Origin: Paulinella micropora
Taxonomy: Eukaryota; Cercozoa; Imbricatea; Euglyphida; Paulinellidae
Reading direction: 5' to 3'
Length of the DNA stretch: 20,000 nt
Assembly: GCA_019918135.1 (NCBI GenBank)
Contig: WBZZ01006956.1
Location: forward strand, 1 to 20,000
Part shown: one piece after another, positions 13,575-20,000 of the stretch
Layout: each line of letters opens with the position of its first letter
Position numbering within the stretch: position 1 is the first letter of the stretch
Made by a program: the position numbers and the translations under genes
Notes under the pieces: generated by a model
The model's database searches: none
Told to the model about the DNA's origin: nothing
Seen by the model: only the letters and a program-made list of their open reading frames with translations

Positions 13575-14813
13575 ATGTCTCACCAGAGAAATTTAATCGC
13601 AGAAAATCCTGACGGCGAATTTATAAATGTCAGCGTTGGATATGATGGTAATATTGAAACAAATAATTCAAAAACCGCTTTTGGCGAAGCAGTAGTAGGT
13701 CAATTAACACCAGTATTACAAGAAATCTTTCCATATACCATCAATACTAGGATATGGACAAAAACAGAAACAAAATCGTCTGTGTCATTTTTGAATAATA
13801 TGGCTGAATTGAAAACAACTGCTGATGCTACGGCAGATGCTAGACTGGTAAGTAAAAGGAGAATAAAATATAGAACTGGAATGGGTGTCCTAGCCCGCTT
13901 TACTGCTCTATGGACAACGGATGATACAAAAGATTACTATTCATTTATTGGAATAGGAAATGACTTTAACAATGGATTTTATTTTTACAAAAATCAAGCA
14001 GGAATGAATATTGCACATTGTGCGGGAGGTGCTGTAGATTATATTGACCAAGAAGACTGGGACGACCCTTGCAATGGACATTATGCTATGCCTTCATTAA
14101 ATTGGGACAAAGGAAATGTATTTCAAATTCAATTTCAGTATCTTGGGTTTGGTGCTATTAAGTTTTATATTGAAAATCCCATAACAGGATTATTTCAATT
14201 AGTTCATATGATTGAGTATGCGAATGCTAATAATGGTGTAAACCTGCGAAATACAACATTACCTTTTACGGCAGTAATGAGAAATGATGCAAAGACTGGA
14301 ATACAATCACTTAAAACAGCGAGTGCTAGTTTATTCATTGAGGGAACGAATACTATTAATACCAGCATAACAAACGAAGTGGAAGGAAGTAAAGCATCAA
14401 ACACCACTGAAAGTCCTATTGTTAGTATAAGAAACAAAGCAACATTTGATGCTGGCTGTGCTAATTTAACAAATTATTCAAATGTTTATCCCACTTTGAT
14501 AAGTATTACAAATGAAGATACTAAGTCAAATGTTGTCAGAATGGTATTAAATGGAACACTAACTGGAGCAGGTTTTGCAGATGTTGATTCTAAGTATTCA
14601 ATTGTAGATACTGACACAAAGGCGAGTGCCATCGCAAACGGAACAACAATTTTTAAACTATATGTTAATTCTCAATCAACTCAACAAATCAATCTTAGAA
14701 GTTATGATATATACCTATCGCCGAGTGATGTATTAACTTTTACGCAGAAGTCTGTCTCTGCTGGTGGAGGAGGAAATATCAATATTATCGCTAAATTCGT
14801 TGAAGACCAATAG
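13575..14813 (+). CDS. Unknown large protein, probably virion surface; lectin-like region
   Basis: 412 residues from ATG 13575 to TAG 14811. Residues about 5-60 (EFINVSVGYDGNIETNNSKTAFGE, then TPVLQEIFPYTIN) resemble openings of phage or virus structural proteins. Residues about 90-215 read as a beta-sandwich: RTGMGVLARFTALW, YSFIGIGNDFNNGFYFY, VFQIQFQYLGFGAIKFYIE. This resembles the strand order of laminin-G/ConA-like lectin domains; that is inference. The rest is Thr/Asn/Ser-rich beta sequence ending in a GGGGNINIIAKF stretch. Placement right after the MCP supports a virion role. I recognise no named family. Its 3' end abuts cassette 14819-14974. Confidence 0.7.
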   Translation: MSHQRNLIAENPDGEFINVSVGYDGNIETNNSKTAFGEAVVGQLTPVLQEIFPYTINTRIWTKTETKSSVSFLNNMAELKTTADATADARLVSKRRIKYRTGMGVLARFTALWTTDDTKDYYSFIGIGNDFNNGFYFYKNQAGMNIAHCAGGAVDYIDQEDWDDPCNGHYAMPSLNWDKGNVFQIQFQYLGFGAIKFYIENPITGLFQLVHMIEYANANNGVNLRNTTLPFTAVMRNDAKTGIQSLKTASASLFIEGTNTINTSITNEVEGSKASNTTESPIVSIRNKATFDAGCANLTNYSNVYPTLISITNEDTKSNVVRMVLNGTLTGAGFADVDSKYSIVDTDTKASAIANGTTIFKLYVNSQSTQQINLRSYDIYLSPSDVLTFTQKSVSAGGGGNINIIAKFVEDQ

Positions 14814-14818
14814 ATATA

Positions 14819-14974
14819 GATATTTATGAGCATCGCTTTCATTCGCTACGCTCATTTTCGCTTGCTCATAAACATCGTTCAAAAGTGAAGTAAATAATAA
14901 AAAAAATAATAAGCGGAAAGCGATGTTCGTAAAACACACGGGAGCGGTAGCGGGAGTGTGGATTTACGAATATC
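14819..14974. repeat. Paired hairpin cassette 5 between convergent genes
   Basis: The first hairpin, 14819-14877, has stems GATATTTATGAGC and GCTCATAAACATC. The second, 14921-14974, is the complement of the 54-nt unit 8257-8310 with two differences. It lies exactly between the plus gene ending at 14813 and the minus gene ending at 14973, serving both 3' ends. The minus gene's TGA stop (14973-14975) is formed by the cassette's own TGATATT end. Confidence 0.85.
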
Positions 14975-15440
14975 AGAGATATTTTTTTACCGCATCTTTG
15001 TTATTAAAATAAGGTTGTTGAATTAAATATTCAAGGTATGGTTTATCAATCTTAGCAACATCTTTGATTTTCATTTTTTTATACTTACCATATTGAAGAA
15101 AAATATCAGTTTCATTTTGCTGGTTATTCTTCAATATACAACCTTCTTCTGTACATGTAGCAGTCGCTATCTCTTCTCCTACATTTGCCTTTATTTCAGC
15201 AATCCCCGTTTCTTTTAAATCGGCAGTCGTAAAAGGAGTGCTTTCTTCCTCCATCATTTTCGTCAATGTGTCTTCTAAGGGTATAACTACTTTCACATTG
15301 TCGTCCCTTGGTTTGTATTGCTCATAGAAAGAAACAATATCAGGCTTAGTCCATTTAATTGAAGGTTTCTTAATTTCGCTGTCAAGGCTCCATTTTTCAA
15401 TTTCATTCAAGTAGTCTTGCTTGGTGCTCAAGTCTGTCAT
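14973..15440 (-). CDS. ExoX-C-like domain protein (paralog 1)
   Basis: 155 residues from ATG 15440. The N-terminal ~100 residues are charged and not recognised (QDYLNEIEKWSLDSEIKKPS). The C-terminal ~45 residues, FLQYGKYKKMKIKDVAKIDKPYLEYLIQQPYFN in two stretches, match the short FGKYKGK...D....YLEWL..Q.(W/Y)F motif of the exonuclease X C-terminal-like / DUF3820 family. That motif is often found alone or appended to nucleases. The same motif ends the neighbour at 15469-15759, so the two arose by duplication. No nuclease catalytic domain is present, so a DNA-binding or accessory role is inferred. The stop codon lies in the hairpin cassette. Confidence 0.7.
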   Translation of the reverse strand: MTDLSTKQDYLNEIEKWSLDSEIKKPSIKWTKPDIVSFYEQYKPRDDNVKVVIPLEDTLTKMMEEESTPFTTADLKETGIAEIKANVGEEIATATCTEEGCILKNNQQNETDIFLQYGKYKKMKIKDVAKIDKPYLEYLIQQPYFNNKDAVKKYL

Positions 15441-15468
15441 TGGTATATGTATAGTAAAATTTTATTTT

Positions 15469-15759
15469 TTATTGTAAATATTTTTTTACTTCACTTTTAA
15501 TGTCTGTAAATTTCTCAAACCACGGCTGTTTCATAACCCATTCAAGGTATGGCTTATCAATAACCGCTACATCTTGAATTTTCTTACCTTTATACTTACC
15601 AAATGGAAAAATATCCCTTGGCTTACCTGCCCGTGCATTTTCAATCTTTTGGATTTCGTCATTAATTATCTTTTTAACATCTGTAAGAGAAAATGTTTCT
15701 TTTTTATTTTCAATAGAGAGTTTTTCAAACTTCTCGCATAGTCTGGTTAGGGCGGTCAT
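15469..15759 (-). CDS. ExoX-C-like domain protein (paralog 2)
   Basis: 96 residues from ATG 15759 (preceded by TATACTATACT on the minus strand). Residues about 1-45 form a helical, charged stretch. Residues about 50-96 carry PFGKYKGKKIQDVAVIDKP and YLEWVMKQPWFEKF. This is the clearer copy of the ExoX-C/DUF3820-like motif; the paralog at 14973-15440 is more diverged. Only 28 bp separate the two genes, on the same strand and between the polymerase and the capsid block. A role in DNA metabolism is plausible but unproven. Confidence 0.72.
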   Translation of the reverse strand: MTALTRLCEKFEKLSIENKKETFSLTDVKKIINDEIQKIENARAGKPRDIFPFGKYKGKKIQDVAVIDKPYLEWVMKQPWFEKFTDIKSEVKKYLQ

Positions 15760-15820
15760 AGTATAGTATATGGTATATATTTTATAGAAAAAAAATTAAT
15801 TATTTATTTACTTTTGCCTT

Positions 15821-17689
15821 TTAAAATCCGTAAGGTAGTGTAGAGATATTATGGTTCTCTTTAATCGGCTGTATTACTCTTTTTGTGTAAGTAAATGAGA
15901 ATATCTTTTTCAAATGTTCGGAGGTAATCGTTTTGTCTTTTTTGTTCCTCGTAATTTTGCTGTGGTTGTGTATTGCTACATTTCCATTCTCAGCCACATT
16001 CTTTGCTATGTGCTTTTCTCCTTCTGTATCCAATAATGCTTCTAATTCCTCATATGCTTTCTTTGATAGTTCTTCGTCCTTTATTCCCAGTCCATTACTT
16101 ATCACACTAAACATATTTACCAAGTTCAGTTTCCTGCAAGTGTCGTAGTTCATAGAAAAACCTTTCAGTTTCATTTTTGTTGTGCCGTCGTTTAGTATGT
16201 AGCCGTAGGACTTCGGCCCCGAGCCCACAAATGTAGTTATCTTTCTGCTTACTTTTGTTTTTTTGTCTATTAGTTCGTCTGTCCATTGTCCTAATAAGTC
16301 GCCTGTCGGTATTGTTGTCTGTCCTTGTTTTTCATCAACTGAATATATTATGCTGTCTGTGTCGTGATATAATACCCTGTCTCCCAATCTATCCATCATA
16401 TCATACAATCTCATTTGTGCGTGTGCTGTTGTGAATAAAGCCACACATATGTTTGTGTTGTAAGGGTCTGACACTTTTTCGGGGTGTAGATTGTAGGATA
16501 GTTCAAGGCATTCTTTATTTATCATATTGATTGAGATTTCGTTTATGTCTTTGTCATTTAGTATTTTGTATAATTCTGCCTCACTCCTGACGATTGTCGT
16601 CTGCGTCTTGTTGCTTTGTTGTCCAAACTTTCCCCACAGAGAATTCAGACATAGTTTTGCGACTGCCCTCCTTCCTTCATTCTTTTCTATTTTGCTTTTG
16701 TCCAACTTAATACCCATCTTTTCCTCATAGTCCTTTATGTAATTGTCTTTTTGTTCCTCCGTTTCCACATTTGACGGGTAGCCACTTGCCTCTTGCTTTA
16801 CTTGTAGAAAGGTTTTTATGTAGTTTTTGAATAGTGTTGTTGTCTGTTGATCCCAGTGCCACACCTCATAAACTTTAATGATATTATAACCTTTTTCCAT
16901 TGCTTTATAAATGAGTGGTGTTGCCCAAGTGCCTGTGAGTGCCCTATCTGTGTCGTTGTGCTCGCATTTGTCTTGTAGGTTTTCCTTTCCACATTTATTA
17001 CATAAATAATACATCATCTTTCCTCTATCTTGACAGGGTAGGACAGGGTGAATTAGTCCCCTAGGCGGTAGCATTTTTACTTTGGCTAATCCAAATGCTG
17101 TCTTTTGATTTAACATTTGTAATGCATGTGTGTTTTTGATTACCTTATGATGTCCGAGAGGGTAGGGGTCATAAAACATAACAGACGGATAGAGTGAGCA
17201 TATGTCTATGTACTTGGCGTATTGTTGTTCATTCATTGCCCTCCAATATAAAGATAGAGCATTTGTCCTTCCCCCAAACATCGCGTGTCGTGGGTTGATT
17301 GTCTCTTGCTCCATTAATGTCTCTTCTATGTTCCTTTTGAATTCCTGCCTTACTCTTATTCTGTTCCACTTACAACCCCATATTGTTATTAAATTATTCA
17401 CTTCATCGTGTTGCTTTATTAAAGTTTCCCGTCGTTTTGTTTCCTTGTATAATTGTCCAAATGTCTTATTAACGGATTGCTCTTTATTCATTTGATTGCC
17501 GTCATAACACTCAGGATACCCGTGCCAGTAGCACCCATGAAACTCATATGCAGTTTTTGTCTTCGGGTCATATCCGTCTAAGTATGCCTTACCTGCACCT
17601 TTTAAATGTATCATTTTTTCTTTTCCATTTAATCCGTGCTGATGGTTGTATTGTCTTTCTTCTCTCTGTATGATAGCCACTCCACGCAC
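15821..17689 (-). CDS. Protein-primed DNA polymerase B, polymerase domain (C-terminal part)
   Basis: About 620 residues ending at TAA 15821. Near its start, YLDGYDPKTKTAYEFHGCYW with HGYPECY is the conserved block between exonuclease and palm in Polinton polymerases; it resembles Vsr-type nuclease GCFWH motifs. Palm motif A is YIDICSLYPSVMFYD (about 17155-17215), motif B AVAKLCLNSLWGKFGQ (about 16620-16672), and motif C VLYHDTDSIIYS (about 16340-16376). Downstream are FVGSGPKSYGYI and KLKGFSMN. All catalytic Asp residues are present. The frame is entered from the middle part by a -1 change near 17670-17690; the ATG at 17689 is probably not a genuine start. Confidence 0.9.
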   Translation of the reverse strand: MRGVAIIQREERQYNHQHGLNGKEKMIHLKGAGKAYLDGYDPKTKTAYEFHGCYWHGYPECYDGNQMNKEQSVNKTFGQLYKETKRRETLIKQHDEVNNLITIWGCKWNRIRVRQEFKRNIEETLMEQETINPRHAMFGGRTNALSLYWRAMNEQQYAKYIDICSLYPSVMFYDPYPLGHHKVIKNTHALQMLNQKTAFGLAKVKMLPPRGLIHPVLPCQDRGKMMYYLCNKCGKENLQDKCEHNDTDRALTGTWATPLIYKAMEKGYNIIKVYEVWHWDQQTTTLFKNYIKTFLQVKQEASGYPSNVETEEQKDNYIKDYEEKMGIKLDKSKIEKNEGRRAVAKLCLNSLWGKFGQQSNKTQTTIVRSEAELYKILNDKDINEISINMINKECLELSYNLHPEKVSDPYNTNICVALFTTAHAQMRLYDMMDRLGDRVLYHDTDSIIYSVDEKQGQTTIPTGDLLGQWTDELIDKKTKVSRKITTFVGSGPKSYGYILNDGTTKMKLKGFSMNYDTCRKLNLVNMFSVISNGLGIKDEELSKKAYEELEALLDTEGEKHIAKNVAENGNVAIHNHSKITRNKKDKTITSEHLKKIFSFTYTKRVIQPIKENHNISTLPYGF

Positions 17690-19347
17690 ATACGGCTCGT
17701 TTTTGCTTTGTCTGTTCTGTGTGTTGGTATGACTGCTATGCTATCTGTCGGCATATAGATTGCTTTATATAATGCCATACAGGTAGATGCGATAGTTGTG
17801 TATTGGAAGGGGTCTATGCCAAATTCTAGAAAACTCTCTCTAAATTTCATACACCCCCTTCTCAATATATCCACATCACTATGACAATATGCTTCCATTT
17901 CTTTTTTGAAATCAAACACTTTGTCTTTTTGTTCTTCATACCATTTCAGAAATTCTTGTCGTTTATGATTTGAAAATGTGTTGTAGCCGTAATAGTCCTT
18001 GTCTGGTATTGCCCCTACATAATTTTGATTTGCCTCAGTATTGAAGAAGTGAGGGAAAAATCCTTTCTTTAATTCATCTAAACCAAAAGTCTCAGGGAAA
18101 TCAGACAGGGGCATAGTTAGGAAAGATAGACTATCAATAAACCTAATCTTGCCTACAGCCATCATCATAATCTTACCCCCTTGATATATGACAAATGGTG
18201 AAATGCCTTTTTCTATTAACCATTTAAGCACGAATTGACAATCATAACCCCTCGCATTATGTGCTATGAATGTGAAGTCCTTGTGTTGATTGCCAAATGC
18301 CCAATTACAAAACTCTTCTATGCTTTTGTGTATGATGGGTGTGCTGTCTGTGAAATACTGACTCTCTGAATGGTTAATGATATGTGTGCCTGTCTCTTGT
18401 GTTGCCTCAAAATCAAAGAACACATATTTATCAGAGGGTTTATGTATTTCTTTTTGTTTCATATTACACCTATGCTCAAAGGGTTGTAGGATTTTACAAT
18501 TTTTACATTTGTCATAACCGCACTTATGTTCGCCTGTGTAAGTCTTAGAGCAGTTAAGACATTTCTTTTTGTTGTCGCATGTGGTGGCTGTGTGATTGTT
18601 GAAGCATTCATCATTCGGAAATTTACGATTACATTTTTCGCATTGTTTCCATTTTGTTATGTTGTTATACCCCTTACAGCCATCCGTAAGGCATATATTA
18701 CATTTCGCCACACAAGAATGATTATGCTCATAACCTTTCATACACTGCTCACAGAAGTTTCGTTTTGATAGGAATGCCTTCATACTTGTTATGGTGTCGT
18801 AATGATTTTTGGTTTTGAGTATGTATATGTGTTTGTATGGTTGTTCCTTTTCATCTTTGAATTCAGTTTTATATATTATCTTGTCTGGGTGTTCAACAAT
18901 TGCTATGTTGTATTTTATATGACTAGCAAACACATCTACCTCAGAAAGACCATATAAATCTTTTATGACACCGGCCTCCTCGTGTAATGTATTTGCCAGT
19001 TCGTCCTGTATCCTGCGCCCCCTCCTTATTTGTTCGTATTTGTTGTGTTTCTCTATCTTGGCTGTTGCCACAACGATAGCCCTTGCCAGACATATGTTGT
19101 CGTCATTGTTTATTTGAATCACTCCTTTCTTTTTGTAAATGTCCTCCTGTGTTATTGCTTTCAATCTAGCCCCTCCCTCTGGCATCCTCACTCCCATAAA
19201 ATTGAAATCAATCAACTCCATAGTTGCTCCTTCTTTGTCCATCCACACTTCGTCATTTGATTGTAAAATTTTTGTGAGTCTTTCTAATATATCTTCTAAG
19301 TTAAAGTCTTTTACTTTTACAAGAGATTTTTTGATTGAACATTCCAC
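17629..19347 (-). CDS. Protein-primed DNA polymerase B, zinc-finger and exonuclease part (middle)
   Basis: Opens with GTG at 19347, so it is a continuation rather than a separate gene. Residues about 200-295 (18460-18760) contain a long Cys/His block: FCEQCMKGYEHNHSC, CNICLTDGC, CEKCNRKF, CLNCSKTYTGEHKC, CKNCKILQPFEHRC. Then come the 3'-5' exonuclease motifs: Exo I FFDFEATQ (18401-18425), Exo II FIAHNARGYDCQFVL (18241-18274) and Exo III YCHSDVDILRRG (17864-17892). All Asp residues for metal binding are visible, so proofreading is expected. After CVEWL the frame loses family similarity, and the sequence resumes as IIQREERQ in the next frame near 17680. Confidence 0.88.
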   Translation of the reverse strand: MECSIKKSLVKVKDFNLEDILERLTKILQSNDEVWMDKEGATMELIDFNFMGVRMPEGGARLKAITQEDIYKKKGVIQINNDDNICLARAIVVATAKIEKHNKYEQIRRGRRIQDELANTLHEEAGVIKDLYGLSEVDVFASHIKYNIAIVEHPDKIIYKTEFKDEKEQPYKHIYILKTKNHYDTITSMKAFLSKRNFCEQCMKGYEHNHSCVAKCNICLTDGCKGYNNITKWKQCEKCNRKFPNDECFNNHTATTCDNKKKCLNCSKTYTGEHKCGYDKCKNCKILQPFEHRCNMKQKEIHKPSDKYVFFDFEATQETGTHIINHSESQYFTDSTPIIHKSIEEFCNWAFGNQHKDFTFIAHNARGYDCQFVLKWLIEKGISPFVIYQGGKIMMMAVGKIRFIDSLSFLTMPLSDFPETFGLDELKKGFFPHFFNTEANQNYVGAIPDKDYYGYNTFSNHKRQEFLKWYEEQKDKVFDFKKEMEAYCHSDVDILRRGCMKFRESFLEFGIDPFQYTTIASTCMALYKAIYMPTDSIAVIPTHRTDKAKTSRMCVEWLSYREKKDNTTISTD

Positions 19348-19799
19348 GACTCTGGAATAGCAGATATCCTTACTTGTATTTTGTCGTTTGGTTTATATAA
19401 AGTCTTAAAATCATCTACGATTGTGCCAATCATTTTTATAATATCTTCCAACGAAAACTTTTTTATCTTTTGAGAAAAGTTTTTATTGATTTTTACATTA
19501 TACAATGACTGCCCCACTGGTAAATTGTGTTTCATGTCTTGTCGTATTAATTTATATCCATTGAAGTCAATAACGTTTGGTTCTTCTCTTTTCCTCTCTT
19601 TTATTTCCCTTTGTTTTCTGTCTGGCATTACATACTGCTCAGGGTTTGGTAGTGCCCCTCTTGGTGTTGTTATGTCATAAAACCTCTTGCCGTTTGGTTT
19701 TTTTACATAGAGTTTGTTTTGCCGTATTTGGTATTGTATGCCCTGTTCTGCGAGTTTGTCAAGGTTCCAAGTTTGTCCCCCGTAGTCTATGCTTGACAT
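19317..19799 (-). CDS. Protein-primed DNA polymerase B, N-terminal part
   Basis: The start is ATG at 19797-19799 (MSSIDYGGQTWNLDKL); the longer frame from 19826 begins at TTG and is not preferred. About 160 residues with NKLYVKKPNGKRFYDITTP, YNVKINKNF and DKIQVRISAI, a region of the kind that precedes the zinc-finger block in Polinton-type polymerases. It ends at TAA 19317-19319 just past a run of six T (19327-19332), where the frame of the middle part takes over (SLVKVKDFNLEDIL). As read on the coding strand, the run forms A AAA AAT, which could be a slippery site for -1 frameshifting or simply a deletion-prone homopolymer. The whole polymerase would be about 1,300 residues, normal for the family. 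Confidence 0.75.
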   Translation of the reverse strand: MSSIDYGGQTWNLDKLAEQGIQYQIRQNKLYVKKPNGKRFYDITTPRGALPNPEQYVMPDRKQREIKERKREEPNVIDFNGYKLIRQDMKHNLPVGQSLYNVKINKNFSQKIKKFSLEDIIKMIGTIVDDFKTLYKPNDKIQVRISAIPESWNVQSKNLL

Positions 19800-19916
19800 G
19801 GTTATATTAGGGTTTTGATTTTTCAAAAATAAAAATAAATATATCTATATAGACATATATATTTTATCTATATACTAATATATATTATATCCTTAACATA
19901 AAATTTATATCGTTTT
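19800..19916. promoter_or_regulatory. AT-rich leader of the polymerase gene
   Basis: Between the minus gene ending at 19917 and the polymerase start lies nearly pure A/T sequence with TATATCTATATAG, TATATATTTTATC and TATATATTATAT. On the minus strand it contains GTCTATATAGATATA, with a TCTA core upstream of the ATG. It is probably the polymerase promoter. No gene is seen. Confidence 0.4.
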
Positions 19917-20000
19917 TCATAGGGCGATATTTAGTCCTTCAACGAGCCTCTGGAGTTGTTTCATCCTTGCGATATCAACCTTCTCCTTTTCCCTTTTCTC
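19917..20000 (-). CDS. C-terminal end of an unidentified gene (runs off the right edge)
   Basis: On the minus strand the last 84 bases read EKREKEKVDIARMKQLQRLV, then EGLNIAL and TGA (19917-19919). The sequence looks like an amphipathic, charged helix and is less AT-rich than the gap beside it, which supports coding. The product cannot be named. It shows that the element continues beyond this window. Confidence 0.45.
   Translation of the reverse strand, partial: EKREKEKVDIARMKQLQRLVEGLNIAL

Noticed and set aside
1..20000. CRISPR array, tRNA or rRNA genes
   Set aside because: No regularly spaced identical repeats with unique spacers, and no cloverleaf-like or rRNA-like sequence was seen by eye; the cassettes are hairpins at gene ends, not an array.

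Overview
The window is most of a Polinton/Maverick-type or Polinton-like virus (PLV; Preplasmiviricota), AT-rich, apparently intron-free and probably lodged in a eukaryotic genome. The assignment rests on protein motifs read directly: a protein-primed family B DNA polymerase with three exonuclease motifs and palm motifs A, B and C; a retroviral-type (rve) integrase; an A32/FtsK-like packaging ATPase; a Ulp1/adenain-like cysteine protease; a single jelly-roll penton-like minor capsid protein; and a double jelly-roll-type major capsid protein (MCP). The host cannot be named. A (TATG)n microsatellite at the left edge suggests eukaryotic flank or a low-complexity terminus. A gene runs off the right edge, so the right end of the element is not here and terminal inverted repeats cannot be tested.

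Layout: 1-484 microsatellite and non-coding; 485-854 small putative DNA-binding proteins (AP2-like, C2H2-like); 1055-2056 integrase (minus) broken by an in-frame TGA; 2217-2738 charged protein (minus); 2810-6410 phage-like modular fiber ending in a peptidase S74 intramolecular chaperone, in three frames; 6400-6753 two-TM protein; 7020-7385 unknown; 7440-8255 ATPase; 8432-8743 basic virion-like protein; 8796-10943 long protein ending in the maturation protease; 11005-11817 penton; 11909-13395 MCP with a frame break; 13575-14813 unknown, virion-like; 14973-15759 two paralogous ExoX-C-like proteins (minus); 15821-19799 polymerase (minus) in three frames; 19917-20000 end of another minus gene.

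The genes form a coherent virus module: polymerase for replication, integrase for insertion, MCP, penton, ATPase and protease for the icosahedral shell and its maturation, and fiber for attachment. Five frame breaks (two in the fiber, one in the MCP, two in the polymerase) all need the same -1 correction. This suggests systematic single-base deletions, from sequencing error or decay, rather than ordinary gene ends.

The most unusual feature is a family of paired hairpin cassettes with constant ends (GATATT...AACATCG) and covarying stems. They lie just after stop codons at 2058-2215, 8257-8365, 13395-13480 and 14819-14974. One related copy (10242-10434) lies in frame inside the protease gene, exactly between its coiled-coil part and its catalytic domain. 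Other short perfect palindromes sit in most remaining gaps, resembling the hairpin punctuation of transcripts in Mimivirus-type viruses.
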